From positions 868,001 to 932,000 of the forward strand of contig NZ_QUKD01000001.1 of assembly GCF_003480915.1 (NCBI RefSeq): DNA of 64,000 nt. The letters run 5' to 3'. This stretch comes from Parabacteroides sp. TM07-1AC (GTDB lineage: Bacteria > Bacteroidota > Bacteroidia > Bacteroidales > Tannerellaceae). Both the position numbers and the translations under genes were made by a program. Below are positions 1 through 7,611 of the stretch, one piece after another. Every line of letters begins with the position of its first letter. Position 1 is the stretch's first letter. The notes under the pieces are model-generated. The model did no database searches, had not been told where the DNA came from, and was given only the letters and a program-made list of their open reading frames with translations.

Positions 1-1142
1 ATACCCAACACCATAAATAACAGCGGTATATAATGCAGTAAATTCGTATCCGCTTCGACGAATGATAAAACTTCCGTCCTGTTCAATATCCAGGTCAATA
101 AAAAGGCCAACAGGCAGGCAAATACACAAATAGATACCGCTTCGGCTACCAAACTTGCCCGCAAACTTGCTGTCGAACTGCCCAATACCTTCTGGGTATT
201 GATACTTTTTATCCGCATCGGAGCCAGCGAAGTACTGAAATTCGTAAAATTGATCCCGGCAATGACGATGACCAGTAAAGCGATCAATACCAATAACCGC
301 ATCGTATCGACATTTCCGGTCTTAATAAAATCATCCAACTGACCAGGCATATAATAAATGTCAGTGATAGGTATCAGTTGCAAGCGGGTTTCTTTATTGA
401 CATTATATTTAGCAAAATCGAATGTACTATTGAAGTTATCCTCTACTACTTGGCGAGACTCAGGTGAATCGAGCAATAAATATCCCATAAAGTTCTGAGA
501 AAGCCAATCATCTTCAAAGTGTTTATTCATTCGGGCATAAATCCCGTTTTCCATCTGCGAGTTTTCCGGAAAATCTTTATAGACAGCTCCGACGGTAAAG
601 TTCATTTCATCTATATAAAACATTCTATCTTTCGAACGAATACTTTTGCCTATAGCCGATTCCTTGCCAAACATCCGTTTAGCCATACTTTCAGATATCA
701 TTACCTTTTCCGGATCTTCCAGGCAAGTTGCCATTCCTTCCACCAAAGTCGGTTCGAATACTTTGGGAAAATCCGGATAGCAAGGGATAAATAGTTCTTT
801 AAAACCTCTTTCATCATTTCCCTCTCCTACATTCACATAGGTTTTACTACTAAAAGAATTCAGCAATGTATAGGCTTCAATATGCGGAGACGAAGTAAAA
901 GCAGCATTCGCTAACGCCTGGGGAATCACTGATGCATAAATATCTCCTTCGCCGTGATTCATATCTACCCGGCAAATACGGGACGCGGTCGGATAACACC
1001 GGTCGAAAGTCCGTTCATATTGAACCTGCATCATAATCACCAGAAAAGCAGTCAAGGCGACAGTCAGCCCCACCACATTCAGAAAAGACGCCATCTTGAA
1101 GCGGCGCAGTACGTTCACAAAGTTTCGTAATATTGTTTTCAT
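1..1142 (-). CDS. ABC transporter permease, FtsX/MacB type (3' part outside window)
   Basis: The reading frame starts at the ATG at 1142 (protein begins MKTILRNFVNVLRRFKMASF) and is open to base 1, so about 380 residues are seen and the C-terminal half is missing. Residues about 18-40 form a first membrane helix, followed by a periplasmic MacB-type domain with the family signature of a short KxxFGKES-like segment, and near residue 280 the first FtsX-type helices (LLVLIALLVIVIAGINFTNF, then a VLGSS motif). It is the fifth permease of this locus and has its own sigma54-like promoter (1187-1202) and paired palindromes (1257-1294), so it is probably transcribed apart from the upstream permease, 700 bases away. 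Likely role: membrane subunit of an export or mechanotransmission ABC complex; the substrate cannot be told from sequence. Confidence 0.85.
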   Translation of the reverse strand, partial: MKTILRNFVNVLRRFKMASFLNVVGLTVALTAFLVIMMQVQYERTFDRCYPTASRICRVDMNHGEGDIYASVIPQALANAAFTSSPHIEAYTLLNSFSSKTYVNVGEGNDERGFKELFIPCYPDFPKVFEPTLVEGMATCLEDPEKVMISESMAKRMFGKESAIGKSIRSKDRMFYIDEMNFTVGAVYKDFPENSQMENGIYARMNKHFEDDWLSQNFMGYLLLDSPESRQVVEDNFNSTFDFAKYNVNKETRLQLIPITDIYYMPGQLDDFIKTGNVDTMRLLVLIALLVIVIAGINFTNFSTSLAPMRIKSINTQKVLGSSTASLRASLVAEAVSICVFACLLAFLLTWILNRTEVLSFVEADTNLLHYIPLLFMVLG

Positions 1143-1186
1143 CTATACTAATGTTTTGTCTTCTATTCTTTTTACATATTTGACTA

Positions 1187-1202
1187 TTCAAATCGTATGC
1201 CA
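1187..1202 (-). promoter_or_regulatory. sigma54-like -24/-12 promoter of the last permease
   Basis: The minus strand reads TGGCATACGATTTGAA, close to the sigma54 consensus TGGCAC-N5-TTGCW (the -12 GC is GA here). It lies 45 bases upstream of the ATG at 1142. Two sister sites at 5052-5067 and 15333-15348 occupy equivalent positions before the other two transcription units of this locus. Confidence 0.6.
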
Positions 1203-1256
1203 AACTAGTAAATTACTGATAATCAAGTAAATAACCAATCATTCTTTTAATATCTA

Positions 1257-1294
1257 TGTCAAATAATTGGACAGTTCTGTCTAGTTTTTTGACA
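1257..1294. promoter_or_regulatory. Paired 17-bp palindromes, probable activator binding sites
   Basis: TGTCAAATAATTGGACA (1257-1273) and TGTCTAGTTTTTTGACA (1278-1294) are two dyads with TGTC/GACA-type ends. Their centres are 21 bp apart and they lie 55-92 bp upstream of the sigma54-like element, the usual place for an enhancer-binding protein. The same arrangement occurs at 5123-5160 and 15404-15441. Confidence 0.6.
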
Positions 1295-1403
1295 TCCGAA
1301 GGCTATCAGTCTATTTATTTACAACAGCCATACAAAGTTTTTTAAAACAACCCTTCACCATCTATATTTTAGCCTCCAACTATTGATATTCATAACATAA
1401 AAA

Positions 1404-1527
1404 GGTGACGCCGCCTTGAAAAACAGCGTCACCCCATATTAGAAAGAAATGACGCCGGAAATCACCTCCGGCGTCACCCTACAATTATTGAATATCAATC
1501 TACATGCGTCACATTTTTTTTAGTGAC
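1404..1527. repeat. Cluster of three hairpins sharing GTGACGC
   Basis: Three inverted repeats follow one another: GGTGACGC (1404-1411) with GCGTCACC (1426-1433); TGACGCCGGA (1450-1459) with TCCGGCGTCA (1467-1476), a perfect 10-bp stem; and GTCAC (1508-1512) with GTGAC (1523-1527). All share the GTGAC(GC) core. On the minus strand the second stem is followed by a TTTCTTTCT run, so it may terminate transcription from the permease ending at 1849. They occupy an otherwise gene-free stretch. Confidence 0.6.
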
Positions 1528-1672
1528 ACCGAAAACTGATCAAACTTCAAAGTGTAGTATATCTCATCTATTCCCTTTGATAGTATTCTCCGGCAACTAT
1601 CTTCCTTCCGAACATCCACTAACAGCTAATTTACTATGCATTAATAGCTCCCTGCTTATTTTCTATTCTCAG

Positions 1673-1746
1673 CCTGTACAGGATAACAAAATACCCTGTA
1701 CACCCTAGTCGATTACCCTGTACATCGTACCGGATTATCCTGTACA
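1673..1746. repeat. Four CCTGTACA copies at an exact 22-bp period
   Basis: CCTGTACA begins at 1673, 1695, 1717 and 1739, so the spacing is exactly 22 bp each time. The intervening 14 bases are only partly alike (CCCTAGT follows two of the copies). TGTACA is itself palindromic. The rest of the 1143-1848 gap holds no supportable gene. Confidence 0.75.
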
Positions 1747-1848
1747 CCCTAGTGTTTGCAAACAGGCAGATATGCACTAATCTTCGACATAGCATACAAT
1801 AGATGCTCACCTGGTACCGGTTAGGAACTGGTTACATTCTACCTCTTG

Positions 1849-4176
1849 TTACTTATTCGATACACTATCTATCGGGTTGGCATTAGCAGCTTTGTAACTT
1901 TGGAAAAATACCGTTACAAGTGCAATGACGAGACAGAATATACCGGAGACAATAAAGATTAGCGGATTCAGGGAGATCCGGTATGAATAATCGGACAGCC
2001 ACTGGTTCATGAAATACCAGATAATCGGTGTTGCTATAATAAAGGCCACACCTACATAAACCAAAAACGAACCGATCAGACGGAACAAAATAGCCTGATT
2101 ATCAGATCCGAACACTTTGCGAATAGCCACCTCCTGCGAACGCTGATGGATGAAATAGGTCGACATGGCCAGTAAACCCAACATAGAGATAATAACTGCA
2201 ATCGAAGCAAAGAGCGAAACAATCTTTGTCATCCGGACTTCAGACTCGAACGATTTCTGAACCTGTTCATTCAGATAGGTGGCATTGAAATCCAACCCAC
2301 CGGAAGCCTCCTTATAGATCTCTTGTATTTTGTTATAAGCTGTATAAGGGTTACCTTCCACTTCGATAAGAATACTCCAGGGGAACATTTCACTCCGTTT
2401 GTCGATGCGAAGCATGGCGGGACGCATGTCATTCGTAATATTTCCTAACTGAAAGTCCTGCACAATACCGGCAATCGGCGTTGCATTTTTATTCCATAGG
2501 AAACTGGGGGCGTCCTGTGGCAACTCCATATCCCGCATGGCTTTTTCAGTCACATACCAGCTCTTTTCTGCTAATTGGTTATCACGGACAATCTTATATC
2601 CCAACATATTGAACGCTGTGCTATCCATAATGAACTGCTGAAAACCAAGAAATTTACCTTCATATTCGCTGGACATATTATTACTTCCGCTCAAAGGCAT
2701 CCCGGCTGCCAGCCCTACTCGTTTGACGAACGGTTGACGCCCAAACTCATCGATAGCTGCATTACGGTCGGAGTTGTTTGCAAAACCATTCGCAACCTCC
2801 AGTATACTATTCGTGTTATAGCCCAACGGTGCATTGATCAAGTGACGCGATTGCAGGATCATGACGATCGATGCCGCAATCATAGCGATGGTGATTCCAT
2901 TCTGGAAAGTGATAAACACCTTACTGAACACCATTTTCGTCTGCTTACGGAACGTTCCGCGCACAATATCGATCGGCTTCACGGAAGAAATCAATACAGC
3001 CGGCAACAGTCCGGCAACAACGCCAATCAGAAGAATCAAGACAATACCGGCAAGACACCAGCCAGGAGTGAAAGTCGCCATCAGATCGATCTGCGTCTGC
3101 AAAAGATCATTCACAAAAGGAACCGCCGCATGTGCCAGCAACCAGCCTATTCCGAAAGAAATTATAGTCAGCAAAGTCGATTCTATCATCATACGTATGA
3201 ATAAATCTCCGCGTGACGATCCTAACAAACGTCTTGTAGCCATCTCCTTCGCCCGCTGACCTGCCTGTGCGACCGTCAGATTAATATAATTGAATATGGC
3301 AAAGACCAGGATCAGGATACCTATAGACAAGAGAACAATGACCAAACGCTTATTCCCTGTTTGAACAGATCCGAAATCGTTCAATTCAGAGAAATAAAGT
3401 TCACTTATCGGTATCAAGTTCACTACTTTGGACATATCACGCTGGTAAATCCAAAACGATTCCTTGAAATAACTCAGGATATCCGGTATCTTCGGACGCA
3501 GGTCGGCACCCGGCTTCATCTTTAAGAAAGCGACTGTCGAGCCGGCATTTCCGGGATGATCCATACTGATCGACCAGTTGTACTCATGAGCCCGCTCCAC
3601 ACGAAACATGATATCAGCATACGGGATCGTCGAGTGTTTGATATCTTCCATAATGCCGCTCACCAGGAAAGAAAGCGAATCGCCGATAATAACGCTTTGT
3701 CCGATCGGGTCTTCCGTGCCGAACAGTTTATTGGCAAAAGTCTTTGAGAGAACGACATTGCTTCTGTTTTCCAATACCCGGTTCTTATCTCCTGCCAGGA
3801 GTTTAAAAGAGAAAAAGTTAAAGAAGCAAGAATCGACGGGGACTGTTCTGGCAGTTAATTTTTTATCATTGTTTTTTACGATTTGGTTACCCACATTGGT
3901 TGTAATAACCGGGCAGACCTGCTCGATCTCAGGATAGCGTTCCTGCAGGCGGTAGGCGATCGGCAACGCCGTGCTCGGTCCTCTGTCGTTAGCCAACACA
4001 TAAATGCGGTCTACATCCTTATGGAACTTGTCGACCGACAATTCCTGTACGGTATAAACGGCAATCAGGATTACAAACATCAATGAAACGGACAGTCCGA
4101 ATACATCGATCGCTGTATATGCTTTATTCCTGCTTAAAAATTTGAGGAATGATTTTATATTTAATAAGTTATTCAT
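1849..4176 (-). CDS. ABC transporter permease, FtsX/MacB type
   Basis: A protein of 775 residues if started at the ATG at 4176 (MNNLLNIKSFLKFLSRNKAY), which matches the start of the neighbouring paralogue at 7507; an upstream in-frame ATG at 4212 would add 12 residues without counterpart. It has the duplicated layout of Bacteroidetes MacB-like permeases: helix 1 at about 20-45, a periplasmic MacB domain, an FtsX block of three helices at about 270-400 with the motif RAKEMATRRLLGSSRGDLF, a second periplasmic domain, and a second FtsX block ending in NPIDSVSNK. It follows the ATPase gene (4299-4979) in the same direction with a hairpin between them, so the two are probably one transcript. It is very similar to the permease at 5177-7507. 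Substrate unknown. Confidence 0.9.
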   Translation of the reverse strand: MNNLLNIKSFLKFLSRNKAYTAIDVFGLSVSLMFVILIAVYTVQELSVDKFHKDVDRIYVLANDRGPSTALPIAYRLQERYPEIEQVCPVITTNVGNQIVKNNDKKLTARTVPVDSCFFNFFSFKLLAGDKNRVLENRSNVVLSKTFANKLFGTEDPIGQSVIIGDSLSFLVSGIMEDIKHSTIPYADIMFRVERAHEYNWSISMDHPGNAGSTVAFLKMKPGADLRPKIPDILSYFKESFWIYQRDMSKVVNLIPISELYFSELNDFGSVQTGNKRLVIVLLSIGILILVFAIFNYINLTVAQAGQRAKEMATRRLLGSSRGDLFIRMMIESTLLTIISFGIGWLLAHAAVPFVNDLLQTQIDLMATFTPGWCLAGIVLILLIGVVAGLLPAVLISSVKPIDIVRGTFRKQTKMVFSKVFITFQNGITIAMIAASIVMILQSRHLINAPLGYNTNSILEVANGFANNSDRNAAIDEFGRQPFVKRVGLAAGMPLSGSNNMSSEYEGKFLGFQQFIMDSTAFNMLGYKIVRDNQLAEKSWYVTEKAMRDMELPQDAPSFLWNKNATPIAGIVQDFQLGNITNDMRPAMLRIDKRSEMFPWSILIEVEGNPYTAYNKIQEIYKEASGGLDFNATYLNEQVQKSFESEVRMTKIVSLFASIAVIISMLGLLAMSTYFIHQRSQEVAIRKVFGSDNQAILFRLIGSFLVYVGVAFIIATPIIWYFMNQWLSDYSYRISLNPLIFIVSGIFCLVIALVTVFFQSYKAANANPIDSVSNK

Positions 4177-4208
4177 CTTCTTACTGATTTCATTTAGGCG
4201 AGAGAATA

Positions 4209-4238
4209 ACATATCCTACCTTCACAGGTAGGATATGT
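4209..4238. repeat. Intercistronic 12-bp stem hairpin
   Basis: ACATATCCTACC (4209-4220) and GGTAGGATATGT (4227-4238) form a perfect 12-bp stem with a 6-base loop between the ATPase stop and the permease start. It lacks a strong T run on the minus strand, so a partial terminator or an mRNA-stability hairpin that sets the ATPase to permease ratio fits better than full termination. Confidence 0.6.
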
Positions 4239-4298
4239 CGGTTTTTCTTTTAAACTTATAAATTTAGCTATATGCTTTGTTATGTATAGAAAATACAA

Positions 4299-4979
4299 TC
4301 AGATAAATTCGCTGACTGAAGATACGATGCTACCGTCGAACAGGTTGATGATGCGGTGTGCAAAACTGGCATCATGTTTGGAGTGAGTTACCATGACGAT
4401 GGTAGTTCCTTCCTTGTTCAGTTCGGTCAGCAGCTGCATCACTTCGGCACCGTTCTTAGAGTCCAGGTTACCGGTCGGCTCATCCGCAAGAATGATTTTC
4501 GGGTTGGAAACGACTGCACGGGCAATGGCAACACGTTGTTGCTGACCACCGGATAACTGCTGCGGGAAGTGAGTGGCACGATGGCTGATATTCATTCGTT
4601 TCAGGATATCTGTTACCATCTGTTTACGTTCGGCAGCTTTTACCTTCAGGTAAGTCAAAGGTAATTCCACATTTTCATACACATTCAGTTCGTCGATCAG
4701 GTTGAAGCTCTGGAATACGAAACCGATATTCCCTTTACGCACCTGGGTACGTTCTTTTTCTTTCAGGTGGCCCACTTCTTTATCTGCCAGGTAATAATCA
4801 CCTGAAGTAGGGTTATCCAACAAGCCCAGGATATTTAATAATGTTGATTTACCGCAACCGGAAGGTCCCATGATGGCAACAAATTCTCCATCCTTCACTT
4901 CCAATGATACATTGTTCAATGCAATAGTTTCTACCTCCTCTGTGCGGAAATGCTTACTTAATCCTTCAATCTTAATCAT
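4299..4979 (-). CDS. ABC transporter ATP-binding protein, MacB/LolD type
   Basis: The 226-residue protein has all ABC ATPase signatures: Walker A GPSGCGKST at about 39-47, Q-loop in VFQSFNLID, signature LSGGQQQRVAIARA at about 142-155, Walker B IILADEPTGNLDS, and the H-loop in VTHSKHDA. The length and the NIGFVFQSFNL segment place it with the MacB/LolD/FtsE-type exporters that pair with FtsX-domain permeases. It is the only ATPase seen for five permeases. It starts a transcription unit of its own, with a sigma54-like element at 5052-5067 and paired palindromes at 5123-5160. It acts at the cytoplasmic face of the inner membrane. Confidence 0.93.
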   Translation of the reverse strand: MIKIEGLSKHFRTEEVETIALNNVSLEVKDGEFVAIMGPSGCGKSTLLNILGLLDNPTSGDYYLADKEVGHLKEKERTQVRKGNIGFVFQSFNLIDELNVYENVELPLTYLKVKAAERKQMVTDILKRMNISHRATHFPQQLSGGQQQRVAIARAVVSNPKIILADEPTGNLDSKNGAEVMQLLTELNKEGTTIVMVTHSKHDASFAHRIINLFDGSIVSSVSEFI

Positions 4980-5051
4980 AATGTTATTTATTTAATTCTA
5001 CATTTATACTTTGATATTCCCTTAAAAAAACACTCTGTTTTCTATATTTAA

Positions 5052-5067
5052 TTCAAATTGCGTGCCA
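5052..5067 (-). promoter_or_regulatory. sigma54-like -24/-12 promoter of the ATPase gene
   Basis: The minus strand reads TGGCACGCAATTTGAA: a perfect -24 half (TGGCAC), the correct 5-base spacer, and TTGAA in place of TTGCW at -12. It is 73 bases upstream of the ATPase ATG at 4979. Confidence 0.65.
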
Positions 5068-5122
5068 AACTTAATAAATTATTGATATTCAAAACTATAT
5101 ACTTTACCCTATTCCGGAAGAG

Positions 5123-5160
5123 TGTCTAATATTTAGACACTCCTGTCTAGTTTTTTTACA
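5123..5160. promoter_or_regulatory. Paired 17-bp palindromes, probable activator binding sites
   Basis: TGTCTAATATTTAGACA (5123-5139) is a perfect dyad, in fact part of a 21-base perfect inverted repeat at 5121-5141. TGTCTAGTTTTTTTACA (5144-5160) is its imperfect partner. Centres are 21 bp apart and the pair lies 56-93 bp upstream of the sigma54-like element. Confidence 0.7.
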
Positions 5161-5176
5161 CTCTGCAGGCAACCCG

Positions 5177-7507
5177 TCATTTATTCTTTATACTTTCCAC
5201 CGGATTGAGATTGGCAGCCTGGTAACTCTGGATAAATATCGTAACAAACGATACGAATAAACAAAACAGACCGGCTGCTATAAAAATAAGCGGGCTCAAT
5301 TCGATCCGGTAAGAATAATCGGACAACCATTGCTGCATGAATCGCCAGATGATCGGTGTAGCGATCACAAAAGCAATCAATACATAGACAAGGAAAGTAC
5401 GAATCAGCCGGTATAATATCTGGGAATTGGTCGAGCCGAATACTTTACGCACCGCCACTTCCGATGAACGCTGCTGGATAAAGTAGGTCGACATAGCCAG
5501 CAACCCCAGCAACGAGATCAGGATAGCAACGAAAGCAAAGATCGAAACGATCCGGGAAGTCCTTTCCTGTGCTGCAAATGATTCCTGTATCTGCGTATCT
5601 ATATATTTCCCTTCAAAGCCGACATGGCCGATTCGTTCATATATTTCCTGTATATCTTTATAGGATTCCACAGGATCGCCTTCTACTTCCAGCAATACAT
5701 TATACGGGGTCCATTCTTTTATATCATTCTTAATAAGCAATCTGACCGGCTTCTTCTGATACATGATATTCGATAACTGGAAATCTTTCACAATACCGGC
5801 AATAGGAATTTCCTGCCCCCACACTTTGATGGAAGGAGAATCTTCCGGCAATTCCATTTCACGCATAGCCTGCTGGTTCAGATAGATCTTTTTAGTACCG
5901 GCCAGATGATTATCACGTATTATCTCAATACCTAATATACTCAGAAAAGCCGTATCGGCCCTGAATACCTGAAAACTGACCTGCTTGCCATTGATCTCTT
6001 CCGTAGAATTATTCCCCCGGTTAAAAGGAGTACCCTGTGAAAAAGAGATCCGCTTAACAGAAGCCAGTTGGCTCACCTCATTAGCGAATGTCTCTATATC
6101 TTTCTTACTTTTATAAGATTCGACCGGAACATCCATCACATTCGTCGTTTTATATCCCAACGGAGCATGTATGAGATGATTCACCTGTGCCACCATCGTT
6201 ATGGAAGCTGCCACCAAGGCTATCGTGATTCCGTTCTGAAAAGTAATGAAGAACTTACTGAACACCATCTTGGTCTGTCGGCGGAAAGTACCCCGCACCA
6301 CTTCAATCGGCTTGGCATTGGAAATCACAATGGCAGGCAACAATCCTGCAAGTATACCGATCAACAGAATGACAGCTACAGCCAGCAATACATAACCGGG
6401 GGTAACAAAGTCCGACAGATTTATACGGGCATTTAACAACTGAGAGGCATAAGGAGAGAAAAATATTGCCATAAAGATACCCAACAGGAAAGAAATGAAA
6501 GTCATCAGGGTAGACTCCATGATCAGTCGCAAGAACAGGTCTCCTCTCGACGAGCCCAATAATCTGCGGGTAGCCATCTCTTTTGCCCGGAAAGCCGTCT
6601 GCGCCACTGTCAGATTAATATAGTTGATGATGGCAAACAGCAGGATAAGTATCCCTACCGAAAGCAGGATCATTACAAATTGCCAGTCTCCTTTAGCCAG
6701 CGTATAAGTACCCATATCCGAGAAATAAAAATCCTCCAAAGGATTCAGAAGCACTTTGCTGTAAATTCCTCTTTGATACATCCAAAATACTTCTTTGAAA
6801 TAAGCGACGATATCATCCGTTTTGGCAAGCAGGTCTGCTCCTTCCTTTACCATAATGAAATTGTTGACGGCTCCGGTATTATAGAACTGGTCGCTGTCTA
6901 TTCCCTCTTCCATATATTTGAGCTGTTTGATTCCCATCAGGATATCGCAATACGGAATCGTAGAGTTTTGAATATCTTTCATAATCCCGTTCACTTGGAT
7001 ACGGATGGAATCGTTCACCTGAACGACCTGCCCTATCGGATCGCTGTCGCTAAATACTTTGCGGGCAAAACTTTCGGAGATCACGCCATAGTCATCGGCA
7101 TCCATCACATGATTGCGGTCGCCAACCAACAGCGGGAAAGAGAAGAAATCGAAGAAAGTCGTATCGGCGAACATTAATTCGGCGTTGAAGTTTTTATCGG
7201 CCACCGTAACAGATGTATGATAGAATCCCCAGGGAGCGACCGGACATACTTTTTCTATTTCCGGATACCGTTCCTGCAAACGGTAGGCCAGCTTATAGGC
7301 CGATCCGGTATTGGCTTCGCTGCTTAACACGTAGATACGGTCGCCTTTCTCATGGTATTTGTCGGTAGACAATTCCTGTACCGAATAAACGGCTATCAAT
7401 ATAACAAACATCAACGATACGGATAACCCGAAGATATCGATTGCCGTATAGGTTTTGTTTCGGCTTAGAAATTTGAAAAATGACTTAAAGTTTACCAGGT
7501 TATTCAT
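5177..7507 (-). CDS. ABC transporter permease, FtsX/MacB type
   Basis: A 776-residue protein starting MNNLVNFKSFFKFLSRNKTY, closely related along its whole length to the permease at 1849-4176. Helix 1 lies at about 20-45; then come a periplasmic domain, an FtsX block containing RAKEMATRRLLGSSRGDLF at about 310, a second periplasmic domain, and a final FtsX block with SEVAVRKVFGS and the C-terminal NPVESIKNK. It is the third of three permease genes following the adaptor gene in the same direction. A hairpin at 7545-7582 separates it from the preceding permease gene. Together with the 1849-4176 gene it forms one pair; the genes at 7612 and 10005 form a second pair. Confidence 0.9.
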   Translation of the reverse strand: MNNLVNFKSFFKFLSRNKTYTAIDIFGLSVSLMFVILIAVYSVQELSTDKYHEKGDRIYVLSSEANTGSAYKLAYRLQERYPEIEKVCPVAPWGFYHTSVTVADKNFNAELMFADTTFFDFFSFPLLVGDRNHVMDADDYGVISESFARKVFSDSDPIGQVVQVNDSIRIQVNGIMKDIQNSTIPYCDILMGIKQLKYMEEGIDSDQFYNTGAVNNFIMVKEGADLLAKTDDIVAYFKEVFWMYQRGIYSKVLLNPLEDFYFSDMGTYTLAKGDWQFVMILLSVGILILLFAIINYINLTVAQTAFRAKEMATRRLLGSSRGDLFLRLIMESTLMTFISFLLGIFMAIFFSPYASQLLNARINLSDFVTPGYVLLAVAVILLIGILAGLLPAIVISNAKPIEVVRGTFRRQTKMVFSKFFITFQNGITIALVAASITMVAQVNHLIHAPLGYKTTNVMDVPVESYKSKKDIETFANEVSQLASVKRISFSQGTPFNRGNNSTEEINGKQVSFQVFRADTAFLSILGIEIIRDNHLAGTKKIYLNQQAMREMELPEDSPSIKVWGQEIPIAGIVKDFQLSNIMYQKKPVRLLIKNDIKEWTPYNVLLEVEGDPVESYKDIQEIYERIGHVGFEGKYIDTQIQESFAAQERTSRIVSIFAFVAILISLLGLLAMSTYFIQQRSSEVAVRKVFGSTNSQILYRLIRTFLVYVLIAFVIATPIIWRFMQQWLSDYSYRIELSPLIFIAAGLFCLFVSFVTIFIQSYQAANLNPVESIKNK

Positions 7508-7544
7508 TTAATTCGTGTTTTTAATATTTCATACTAGGACATAA

Positions 7545-7582
7545 GGAAAGCATACCCTCCTCATATGAGAGGGATGCTTTCC
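7545..7582. repeat. Intercistronic hairpin
   Basis: GGAAAGCATACCCTC (7545-7559) pairs with GAGGGATGCTTTCC (7569-7582) with one bulged base. It lies between two permease genes read in the same direction and, like the hairpin at 4209-4238, could set relative expression of the cistrons. Confidence 0.6.
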
Positions 7583-7611
7583 GGTTAAAAAGTAAATGAT
7601 ATAAATATATG

